A stretch of 64,000 bases of DNA from Amaurobius ferox (taxonomy: Eukaryota > Arthropoda > Arachnida > Araneae > Amaurobiidae): assembly GCA_951213105.1 (NCBI GenBank), contig OX578146.1:55629069-55693068 (forward strand), in the 5' to 3' direction. The position numbers and the translations under genes are program-made. Shown here in pieces: positions 36,986-47,978 of the stretch (position 1 is its first letter; the number at the start of each line of letters is the position of its first letter). The notes below the pieces were generated by a model, which saw only the letters and a program-made list of their open reading frames with translations, had not been told where the DNA came from and did not search any database.

Positions 36986-39900
36986 AGCATTGAAACAATA
37001 GCATGCAGTTCAGACAGTGTTTCGATATATTCAGAGTTCTCGTTAAGCAGAACAGCTTTCACATCATCATTAAAAGTAGTTAAAATATTCAGCAATTTCG
37101 GAAAAGTATATAACTTGAGCGGATTTTTAGAAAAATTGAAAGAATCTTCTCGTCATGATAATATCTTAACCTGGGGTGGTATAATTCATTCGAACTCTGT
37201 TTTATGTGCAGTCATTTCATAACAATCTATGCTTTGTTTTACTATTGATAACGTTGTTTCTTACTGTGTATATAAAATATATAAATCCGTCATAAAAGAC
37301 TGAGTAAACTCCCAAAATATTATCTTCTTTCATCTTCAATAAAGAAGCAACATATTTACACCTACTGCCAAACTAAACTTTTCCTCTCCTAATATCCATA
37401 AACTATTCCTTATAAGACTTCCTATCGAAGCGTACATACCATAACATATCCTAATACAATGCATTATATTTACGCTTCTCCAAAAGACTTCCTAATAAAA
37501 TGCAGCTGCCTCATGAACAGTGAAAATCAGTATACTTTTATTAAAGAATTTTAAATTAAAATTTTCTCAAATCGACAGGGAATGTCAAAGATATTTAATT
37601 AATAATATGGATTTTCGGAGTTTTTGATTTTCGAAAATGTGACAACAGTTTGAATGATTTGGAGTTGTTTTGTGAATTTTGTGAAGTTTACAAATTTCGC
37701 CAATTTAGACGTGCGTACAGACCGTATTAAAGCATACTAAATAAAAACCAATCCGATTATTAATTTATTTGAACAATTATCCATTCCAAAATTTTCAAAT
37801 CAATGTCCTACTTACGCTCTGACGTTAATTTTCAGTTTGATGATATTTTCATATTTGGCTGCAAATTTGGCGCCACGGTCACTAATTTTTCGCCAAGCGT
37901 TACTGACAGACACAGATAGAGAGAGAGAAATTGAAGAACTTGAACTTTAATATGTTCTTTAATATGAGCTTTCGCTTTCATCAAGCAACAGATCTAAAAT
38001 TTGTCAGCTTCATGATATTGAGGTAAAATTTCCTTATTCGTAAAGTTGAAGTCCAATGACAACTATTGAGAGCTGTTGCTAAAACACTGCAAGTTTTCGC
38101 ATTATTTCAATTTAAAAAATTATTTGGCAGTTTAAAAATTAAAATTTGTTTCATTATATATGTTGATGCAAAATGTTCAATTTCCAAATACGAGTAATAA
38201 AACAAATATTGTATTATCTAAACTTCCGTTGATATTGAACAATTTCACTTTGAATTCGACGATGTAAATTATTTCAAACATTGACGATCGAAATTAACAA
38301 GATATATAATATAGTAGATATTTACTCATTACTGCAGATTTTTTACACTTTGATTATTTTTTCTGCTATGAAAGCAACGCCGAAGTTCCGATATCCAGAC
38401 GTGCACCAATAAACTAATACATCGTCTTCAATTTCCGTTAAATACACTTTGATTAAATGGTTTTTTACATAAAAGAAATTTTAGATTATTTCGTATTTTT
38501 ATAACATTCGCGTTTATGAGAATCCAAAGCTAATGAGAGTAACATTACTAAGTGATTAGTTACTCTAATGTAATTACCAAATGCAGTTTTGTTTTGAAGA
38601 CTTTTTTCTGAACAATTACTACCATGGGGAATATTATAAGGAATGCTTTATATTGTCGGCGTTTAATTAACTTTTATATTACTCGTTAGCTTTCCAATAG
38701 AAAGTTTTACCAAGTTACTTTCCAATAAAAAATCTTTAACGATAAAATGTCCAGATGTGAGTCTAAGAGTAACTTTATTTTATTAGGGTAAGAAAAATAT
38801 ATATTATTCTCACATATTTTCCTTACTGTATAAAGTGTTGCTTTCATTTTAATAAATACAAAATAGTAAGATTCAATAAGTAATTTGTTAAGTAATCAAG
38901 AACCATGATTGGGAAAATGCATTTTTGAAATCATTTAAAGGGATACATTTATATACACGAACTGGAATAAATTTTGATGGATATTGGACACTATAATTTC
39001 TTATACAATTTGTTGTTGTCGTTGCTGTTATTACTAATTACGGTTGTTCTTACTAATTATCGTTGTTATTATATTCCCCACTCTAGTATTTACCCCAAAC
39101 TCTCTAATTGCACATATACACACACACACCGCGATATATATGCTAAATGGAGACAAATCAATGAAATTCCTTGAATCACTGAAATTCAAGAGTGATTTCA
39201 TAATAGTTTAGAAATGGCAATCATATTAACATTGCGTCAATCATTTTCTGCGTTTACATTGGGTGCTAGATTTTCTCAGATATTAGACTCGTTGTAATGG
39301 CATTTAAATATTATACAAATAAAAAATGTAGTAGAATCGATTAAGAATCAATTTTACTTGCGACTCATAGAATTGAGTGCCATTCATCCCTGTGAGGTAA
39401 TTAGATGTAGTGAGATTCAATATTTTTTCAGCTTCGTTGATGTTTTTAATTTGCGTTTAAATTATTATCTTTATATTTAAATTGATAAAAAACTTTTATA
39501 AAATAAATTGAAAATTGTGAGGAATAGGATACTTGAAATATTTTTCTAATAATATTTCTTTGAGCATACTCTAGCGTTTGAATTACCGCAATGCGGTTAC
39601 TTAAAATTAAGGACTGGCTGAAATATATAAAATATATAAAAAAAATCAGGTACAAAGAGAATTGGTTAATAAGAATATCCGAAAATATTTGTTGAGTTAG
39701 AAAACTAAAATGTACACTTGCAATAAATCACAATGTAAGTAAGATATTATTCAAAGTAAGATAAGTAAAGTAAAATATTAATAATTGCTGCTCATGAGGG
39801 AGAAAGTAGATTGATGACCAAAGCGGGGTAAATGTGGGACAGTGTAGAGCAATTTATGTCTTCGGTTCAATGTTTTTTCTACATCGTAGACGTTGGATAC

Positions 39901-40260
39901 ACTATTTCCTCTTTTGAAGCGTTAGTCATTAACTATGGGAGTTGTCGTGAAAGGACGTATAAGACGCTGCAATATATAAATTTGAAAAAAGGAGAAATTA
40001 TATAACTCTGAGTGGGCGTGTAGTCCGTGAATTGTGTAGCTGATCACGTGCTTGATAACGTAATCGTAACATATTTTGATACTTTAACCAAGTGCCTACT
40101 TACTATCTTCTGGATACAAGTGAAGTTAAATTGTTTAAAAAAAATGTAGAGCAATAAATAAATGTCGTTATGGGAAAGAATGGAAAATCCCAGCATGTCT
40201 AGAGATCATCAATGTAGTCGAAGCTCGCTTTCACTTAGGTCACACACGGACACATAGGAG
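36970..40260 (+). repeat. Segmental duplication block beta, copy 2 (locus B)
   Basis: This is the direct partner of 1-3392. A small hydrophobic ORF at 38974-39174 corresponds to 2095-2304. The right edge (gacacataggag) joins inverted delta, whereas in locus A it joins gamma. Confidence 0.9.
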
Positions 40261-40261
40261 C

Positions 40262-40768
40262 TGACTGACACGGTCAGGACATCATTCTCGGAAATTTTTA
40301 AACCGGCTATGTCTGGCAACTTAACATTGGCAGCACATGAGTGGTGACCAGCGCAGTAATCCTGGATGGTGTCCAAATGAATCCTGTGGTATACAGCGTC
40401 GAATGCGTCATCTCTTGGTGCAGATGTATATTGTATCCCTTTATAGTCGAGATTTATTCATCTCTCTAATAAAGTACAGTGGCTTAGCAGCAGATAATCA
40501 CGACACCTGGGATTACAGTCTGATTTAACATTTTCTGTGACAGTCGATCGCCAATAGTTTTGTAAAAAAGGTACTTTCACAGGAATCCTGAGCGCTGACA
40601 ATAATTTAAAGCCATTTGCATTACTTATGATGTTACGTCTTTTAAGAAATTTTTACTATTATAATAATGACAATCCTCGCACAGTCTGACTATCAACAAT
40701 ACTTTTTGTGGTTCATATTTCCCCATGGTCAGATAAGTCCACAAAGCTCTCGCTTATCGAAAATGCCC
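40262..40768 (-). repeat. Block delta in locus B, first part (inverted)
   Basis: This is the reverse complement of 6430-6965. Its left edge touches block beta directly. After cttatcgaaaatgcc near 40768 the alignment stops and resumes only at 44434. Confidence 0.85.
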
Positions 40769-41052
40769 GGGATATCCTGGGAAAGCAGTTTCAGTCATCA
40801 CAAAATATGAGCTAATTTATCTTTAAAATATCTTGCTAAATCTGTAACAGGACAACATCAGACTGTTGTTTTACTTCATGTCGAACTGTAGTATATATTC
40901 TTCTGGCGGCATTAAAAGCTTCTTCTTGTGACCTATTTCGTCGTCAGAGTAGGATGTATTACATATTCACATATCATCGTTATATTCACAATAGATCACT
41001 GTAATAAAAAGTTATTTTTCATTGAAACTTTAATTGTTTCTCCATCATTATG

Positions 41053-41907
41053 CAGGGTGTCCCAAAAAGATTGAAACAATTTTTTATTCTGTATCTGTTG
41101 GAGATAAGTGGGCGATGCAAATTGCAAAAGTGTTGAAAGTAAGGTAGGGAATAAGACTGCGATAATGAAATAGCCCTCCCATTAATTTTCAAAAAGTTAC
41201 ACTTTTTAAATTTTTATACAACCCCCTTAAACAAATTTGGTCAATCAGAAAAATTATATTCTTAATTAAACAAGCTAATTAAAACCATATCTGTATCTTC
41301 AATATCAATTGAATTATGATAAAGGGAAAAATCTGACTTATGCCACTTTCCGTACCAAGTGAAAGGCTGTTTCATCAGTGAAAATAGGGATCATAAACAA
41401 ATTGACGATGGAAATTATTTAATTCAAAAACACATTAATATGTGTCAAAATTTTTTTTATCACAAATGCATGTATATAAAGTATTATACAGAGAGAGATC
41501 ATATAAAACAGTGATACTCACTACGCGGGTGGGTATCCTATGCATTATCATCCAGTTTTACTTTTTTGTGATATGTCACGAATTTAGATGTCTAATTTGA
41601 CATATGTTCCCCATTCCGAATGTTCAATTTTCAATTATATATAACTCGTTCATTTTTAAAAATACATATATTCGGTTTTTTTAATGATCTTGTTGCATTA
41701 AAAATGAAAATTTTCTGATTGACCAAATGTGTCTTAGGGTAAAAATTTAAAAAGTGTAACTTTTTGAAAATTAATGGGACAACTATTTTATTAACGTAGT
41801 CTTATTTCCTACCTTACTTTCAACATTTTTGCAATTTACACTGCCCACTCATCTCCAACAGATAAGTGGGCATTATTAATGCGCTTTTCAATCTTTGTGG
41901 GACACCT
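41053..41907. mobile_element. Mariner-like MITE with long inverted ends
   Basis: The left end is cagggtgtcccaaaaagatt and the right end reads aatctttgtgggacaccttg. The inverted match continues inward for about 180 bp per side (cagttggagataagtgggc-like, gaaagtaaggtaggga, aattttcaaaaagttacac). The middle (41250-41690) encodes nothing. The gtgtccca end sequence is typical of mariner/Tc1-type transposons, which would need a transposase supplied from elsewhere. Just past the right end a second gtgtcccaaaacccc occurs. Confidence 0.75.
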
Positions 41908-42050
41908 TGTGTGTCCCAAAACCCCACACTGTTCTTGTGCGTCTTCGAGTATTTCATTTCTGTTTTGTGGCAGTGTATATTTTTTTCATTCGGCAAAAGT
42001 TATTTCATGTCGATGAATAGAATGTCTACGATAATCTATATATATTATTG

Positions 42051-42865
42051 GGGTCTGGGTCGTAATCCCGACAGCCGAAATCCCGACAAGCCAGAATCCC
42101 GACAGCCAAAATCCCGACATGCCAAAATCCCGACAGGGTCGAAATCCCGACAAGTCAAAATCCCGACTAAGGCGGTCATCGCAGTGACGTCACAAGGGTT
42201 AGAATTTACTAATCAGCACCCCCCCCCCCCCACGCACATGCGCTAGACTCACGCTCCCTCTTGTCTCCATCCGCTTGCTACGACAATGGCCATATGCTGT
42301 TTGAATATGCTATTTGAACGTATGCAGAATGTGTAAGTTTTTTTTTTCTTTTTTAATAAAATGAATTTCCTAAATCTTATACCGACCTGTTATATCATTC
42401 TAATCTTAATCTTTGTCATTTCAATTTGCCAAAATTTATTTCAGTAATGGCATAATTGCTATGATTTAGTGATTAAAACTATTAATTTGTAAAATGTAGA
42501 GATGTAAAAACGCCGATAATTTTGATCAAGCTATACATATAGAGCCATGTGCGTGGGCCCAGCGTGAGTCCAGCGCATGTGCGTGGGGGGGGGGGTGCTG
42601 ATTAGTAAATTCTAACCCTAGTGACGTCACTGCGATGACCGCCTTAGTGTTGTATTAGTCTGTGCAAGAGTGGGTTTCGGCTGTCGGGATTTTGACTTGT
42701 CGGGATTTCGACCTTGTCGGGATTTTGGCTTGTCGGGATTTCGACCTTGTCGGGATTTTGACTTGTCGAGATTTCGACCCTGTCGGGATTCTGGCTTGTC
42801 GGGATTTCGGCTGTCGGGATTCTGGCTTGTCGGGATTTCGGCTGTCGGGATTATGTCCGGAACCG
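42051..42865. mobile_element. MITE with tandem-repeat inverted ends (815 bp)
   Basis: Each end is an array of ~15-16-bp units built on aatcccgacagccgaa / aatcccgacaagccag. There are about eight units on the left and about twelve on the right, in opposite orientation. Inside these the inverted match continues through ggcggtcatcgcagtgacgt, ttagaatttactaatcagca and a C-run/G-run to gcacatgcgct. The direct repeat atattatt (42043-42050, 42866-42873) flanks it, possibly 9 bp with the following g. No transposase is present. An 8-bp duplication fits several superfamilies (hAT, P and others), and I cannot choose. Peptides rich in NPDSR or CRDF read from the arrays are artefacts. Confidence 0.8.
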
Positions 42866-42873
42866 ATATTATT

Positions 42874-44340
42874 GTAGTACCATTTGCATTCATATCGAAG
42901 TTCAAACTATTATTTTTTTCTATAGTAACTGTACTAAACTACCACCACATTTCTATAATTTATGAAGTTTCTCTACAGAAAATAAGTCTATGCAAACGTT
43001 AATCTGCAAATAATTTCTGCTCTACAATAGTAATGAGAATTACTACTGAATCTAGTCATAATAGCTTACATAACGTATCCACGTGTTCAATTTTATGGCG
43101 CCAAGTGCCATTCATTCCTTAGTTATCGTATACACTCCTCTCAAATATGCACACATTTACACACAGTTGAAGACACCAACACAATTACAGATAGTAAACC
43201 CTCCCACTTTTTTTAAATGTGAGATCTAAAATTCTGTTATATCATAATCTTGAGTTTGAAAATTTTCGGGATAACATTACTTTCTTTACACAATAATATG
43301 AGAAATAATGAACATGTTACTCTACTATGCTGATTATGATTCAAATGAATGCGCAAAATAAGTAACATTCATTTCGTAGCCGATATTAACAAGGTAGAAT
43401 ATTTAATACAATGTAGTCATTGCCACTTCAAATTGAGCGTCAATCTAATGCTTATATGCCATTCGATTATCTGCATAATATCCAGAGAATATGATCATAA
43501 AATAAAGGAGAAATTCAAATTCTCTAGAGTAGGACATACGAATTTCTAAGAACCTATATATTTCCAATATGATTAATATTTATCATTAGTATGATTATGG
43601 CCATTTTCATTTTATGACATTCAAAAGTATTCCAATTTTTGTTCTTTTAACAGTTACAAGATAGGATATGCAAATTCTAAATGCATTTACACTATCAAGA
43701 CATTTCTTGTATCTCAAAACCAGCTTTTTATAATTGAGCTACTACCATGTGCATTACAGAAATCACACAAACCATATTGTTTATATATTGCCTTTTATTC
43801 AAGAGATGTGGGGAACAAGTGCTTTTAGTACAGCATGTTAAGAATCATTCTTAACGAGTAGCACTAAAAATATTTTACTGGATCAAATTGTTAATCGCAA
43901 TTGAATGTATGACACTTGATCTTTGCTATAAGAAATTGTTTAAACATTTTTATAAATATAATTACAATTAAAATTAGTGAAATATATAAACTAACAGTTA
44001 TGCAATCAATTGAACAGCACAATTGAATCATGACCACTTCTTAGTGACGAGATAATTAAATGAGTTGGAATATAACACAAAATAATAATAATAATGTGCT
44101 AATAAAGAAAAGTAAGGTGCCAATAAAACTAAAGGTGCTGTAAAATGCTATAAAAAGTTTAAGACCTACTCGGCATTTGAAAAACGGATATTTGTTGGCC
44201 ATATTGAAAATCATTGCCTTGTATCATAGGATGCATGGAGCAATAGTCAATTTCAATGAACAATTGTCTTTATTTGACTTCGACGATCATTACGTTTAAA
44301 GAGCAATTATTCGGGAACTATTAAAAATACCTACATATTT
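42874..44340. other. No gene seen
   Basis: The sequence is A+T-rich with short ORFs (for example 43349-43549 plus, 66 codons) that resemble nothing known. No paralogous copy was recognised in the window. Confidence 0.5.
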
Positions 44341-44408
44341 TACTGGGATTCGAAATACTGATTTTCAATAGTTAAACAACGCTCTATCCATTAAGCTACT
44401 TAAACGAG
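44341..44408 (-). tRNA. tRNA-like sequence (pseudogene or SINE head)
   Basis: The minus strand reads tagcttaatggatagagcgt, a good D-arm/box A, and about 30 bases later tatttcgaatccca, a degraded box B/T-arm. The acceptor ends do not pair well and the anticodon stem is poor, so it is not a working tRNA gene. It may be the head of a tRNA-type SINE or a decayed tRNA copy. Confidence 0.5.
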
Positions 44409-44433
44409 ATTTCTATTTTTTGTATTGGATTTT

Positions 44434-44565
44434 AACCCCCAGTGTTAGCATTTACACGAACAACATTTAAGTGAAATATCAAGAAATTAATATATGTTGT
44501 CATATCGTGTAAATTAAATACTTACACAAAGGTATTATTAAGAAAACTAATGATGATTGATCACT
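44434..44565 (-). repeat. Block delta in locus B, second part (inverted)
   Basis: This is the reverse complement of 6255-6375 (agcatttacacgaacaac, caagaaattaatatatgttg, attattaagaaaactaatg). Confidence 0.8.
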
Positions 44566-45164
44566 TTTTATCTTATACGCAATAAAAGTATGGCATCATC
44601 ATCACAATGAACGAGGTCATAATTTTTATCTTGCATACTACCGACTGTGCAGGGTGTTTCAAAAAGAATGTACAGCAAATTATCTCTTGATAAATTGGTC
44701 TCAAACACATAGTTCCATGTAAATAGAGCTTCATTTAATGTAGGTAATTTAATGCAACTTTTGATCATGCGATGTATGTTTTACCACTTAATAAAAAGGT
44801 ACCAAATATAACATCTTCTGTTGGCCTTCTAGACAGATCTTTTTGATGAAAAAATATTTTACATAGTACAATTAGTCAAACAAAATGGTTTACATTATCA
44901 TACAAAATAATTAACAGGAATATCACTAGTTAGTTGTCGACGGGCAATTGAGTATTACATAAAAGTTTTGCTAAATGATATGCTTGTAAGTTTCCAAATT
45001 CGAATTCTATTTAACGAAATTCAATTTTTGTTCGATCCCCGAAAATAAATATTTAACCATTTTTTATGATCGGGTCAACGCAGTTTAAGTCTCATAACTT
45101 TGGCATTCCTTCACAACAATTCTTGCATATTATGAAACAAGTTTTATCAAGAGTCTTTAAATGA

Positions 45165-46275
45165 ATAATGAACAATTTTTTCTAATTGAAACGTTCTTTG
45201 TGAATGGTGTCCGCACAAAAAATGAAATTTTGTATTCTTATTCTAAAGAATATCACACGACCACAACTTTCGTGGTCTAACACTCTACCTTTTTTGAAAC
45301 ATTTCTTACATAGGAAATATGGATCTGCGATCAAGTGTTGAAGATATATTTACAAGGGCAATATTTTTGAAACGCCCTATACCACTGTAGCAGGAGTGTC
45401 ACTGAAGTTGATACAATGCGTTCCACTACAGTACCCTTTTCCACTTGAAACGCACTTCCCATCTCAAAGGCATGAAATTGGAACTTCGTGATGGGGAATT
45501 CGTTTAATCTAGGCAAATTTAATTAGAATTAAAATGAGCAAAATCTCTGGGGATACTGCACAATCAATTGACTTGTAGAAAGTGAGTGGCGTTATTAGAA
45601 TTAGATTAGCATTTGCAAGCGTGAAGAAAATGCAATCGAATTTCAGAAGACCGTAACCGATTCACGCGTGCAATAGAATGTAACGTCTTCTGCGTTTGTG
45701 AGTATATATCTCGGAAATTATTTAATTTGAGGATAATTTGAAACCGATTATTCCATTTGGAGTAATCAATGTGACAATAATCAACGTAGCATTTTCTATG
45801 TTAACTACGGTTGGTGCTCCCGTTTATAATTCAAGTTATGGTTAATCCGATGTCAAAGTTTTATATTACGTAGTACAAGTATCTTCAATATTATGAGGAC
45901 TCTCAAAATACATTATTAAATACATTAGACCTTATACAAAATTTGCTACATACTGTAATTCACATCAAGCACGCTTTGTCCCCATGCTAAAACTAAGACT
46001 CCTAAATAAGCAGGCCGACGCTACTTTCATTTTTATTCCAAACGGGTTCAATTAGTTATCTTTTTCCTGTGCTATTTCAATGGTGGCGCATGTTACATGG
46101 TTGATATTTGATTCGGAATTTAGCTGTAAAATTGGTGCTTCTGCTTTCTAAACATTAAACTAATCATTCAAGAAAATAGTCTTGAATATTTTGATTTTCT
46201 CGAAATTCCATGAAAAAGAATATGAATTAACCCTATTTTCGACATGTACAGTCATTGCTTCAAGTAGGATCAAGA
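45165..46275 (-). repeat. Block gamma in locus B (inverted)
   Basis: This is the inverted partner of 3400-4490. It is followed within about 40 bp by block epsilon at 46316, so the right breakpoint of the inversion lies at about 46275-46316. Confidence 0.85.
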
Positions 46276-47254
46276 TGGTCGTATTGCGCTAGCCTGTATG
46301 TTTAGGAACTTATTAGGACATTTTATTGCACAACACGATCTGTGGCCTTTGAGTAGAAAAAAACAAACAACAAAACGCTCGCCTGAAAGCAATTGGCTTT
46401 GCTCCAAATATGCAAATTCGACATTCGACAAAACAATGTATTTGCGTGTAAGGCATGCATTGTAACTAGAAAATTTTTACGGAAAACTGGAATAACCGTT
46501 TGCTTTAGAATAGCCCATAGAATACGTATGGTTGATTCACAAGTGGGATGCTGATTATAGATTCGAGGGTAAAAGTTCATCATAGAAGTGGCGAATTCCT
46601 GTTGTGTTCACAATTCCATTATTTTTCGCATATGAACTCCAAACTAGTGGAACAGTCGGCAGAAGACAGGTTAAAAAACTCTCTAGGGTTACAACACCTA
46701 CCAATGTTTGGTACATTTCTTTCCTGGTAAGACGTAATCACTGAGTGATTGCATCAATTCTAAAAATATTGCTACTGCAGCCATAGGATAGCTGATATTG
46801 ATTTGTACTGATATTGATCAGTGTTCCATTAAGCCCCAAGGTCAGAAGAGCACATTCATAGTGATATTCACAGCATGTGACTTAGACTCACTCAAAATGG
46901 GTGAATGTTTTCTTTAAAGACGAATTGAAATGTGCCCTGAAAATCGGACAGTAGAAGTGTGCTTATATGGAGAGTACAAGGAACACGAATTCTCAACAAC
47001 ACAAGTTCTCAGAAAGACATTACTTCCCATGTACCATTCTATGAGGAATAAAATTTTATGACTTTTTTTATAACAGAATATTTTATATAATATTTCTTTT
47101 CTCCCTGTTCATTACACGCAATAACCATTTCGAATGTTTCGGATCACTTGGATATGTTTATCTTAAAATTTTGGCTATATGTAAGATTTAAGAAACTGTA
47201 ATTTTATTTTATTCCATCTGATATTGTTTCTTATCACCAATCCAGTTTCACAAA

Positions 47255-47485
47255 ATGTTGTCCCCGCCATTAAAATTTTTCACTATTGTTTGTCTTTTTC
47301 TGGTAGGTCGGACGGTCTGGGTCTCAACAACAACAACTATCGTTTGTTTTTGTTTATGTTTTAACATATTCATCATAATCAGCATTGTAGTAGCTTTTTC
47401 GCTAATTTTCACGATCATAATTGCAATACTCGAAATAAGAATCTTTTGTTACCATCTGTTTCTCTTACATACAGCTTATACCTAA
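47255..47485 (+). other. Small hydrophobic ORF (76 codons), doubtful
   Basis: The peptide has a strongly hydrophobic stretch (FNIFIIISIVVAFSLIFTII) that could span a membrane once. The paralogous ORF at 11429-11635 encodes the same region (FSIFIIISIAVYFSLIFLII) and both end near LFLLQTGYT / LFLLHTAYT. The 37-bp SINE piece with its target duplication lies inside this ORF and the frame stays open, but that happens by chance one time in three. No family is recognised. Confidence 0.25.
47300..47336 (+). mobile_element. Very short (37-bp) 5S-SINE tail insertion
   Basis: The insert is ctggtaggtcggacggtctg followed by ggtctcaacaacaacaa, the last bases of the SINE. The paralogue near 11495 lacks it. 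Flanks are an imperfect ~15-bp direct repeat (ctattgtttgtctttt / ctatcgtttgtttttg), consistent with a target duplication that has since mutated. Confidence 0.85.
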
Positions 47486-47978
47486 ATATCAATTCCACTG
47501 GCTCAAGATATGACATTCTTTTCCAATTTTCTTAAAATCACTGAGTTATTAAATAGTTTTAAGAAGTTCTTAAACATGTTTCTGTTACAGATCTGAGCGA
47601 TTTGCTGACCTATTATTTATTTGCTTTGCTATTTGTTTTTCTGCTAGTTGTTTCTTGTTTATTTGCCATGGTTTTTGTTCTGCCACTGACCATTGTAATA
47701 ATGCTAGTGTGTTGCTAGTTTGGTTGGGGGCTGTGGACCCGTCAGACTTATCTATAGCGCCTTATTCCGTAGTCTTTGCACCACTGTTATACATTTACTA
47801 AGTAGAAATTGTAATATGTTGTGTATATTGTGTGGCAAAATAAAGTTTTTATTTATTATTATTACTATTAAAGTTAATCCATATGAAGATGTTTGTCTTG
47901 TTTTAAATGGCCCTATCACTATCATCAGAACAAGTAATGCCCAGTTTAATGATCCATATATTCATTATTAAAACATTA

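Larger units (their letters stand above)
40769..44433. other. 3.66-kb segment interrupting block delta
   Basis: Locus A is continuous between 6375 and 6430 where locus B holds this segment. It contains a mariner-like MITE (41053-41907), an 815-bp MITE (42051-42865), otherwise A+T-rich sequence with no gene (42874-44340), and a tRNA-like sequence at its right edge (44341-44408). I did not find one pair of ends for the whole segment, so it may be a composite of several insertions or a piece lost from locus A. Confidence 0.6.
46316..47978 (+). repeat. Block epsilon in locus B, left part (direct with 10540-12123)
   Basis: Direct partner of 10540-12123. At 47979-47983 the single tagaa is the empty target site of the solo-LTR-like element found in locus A. 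Confidence 0.9.

Noticed and set aside
42627..43002. ORFs with repeated NPDSR/KSRQ or CRDF peptides
   Set aside because: They are translations of the tandem-repeat ends of a MITE in all frames.
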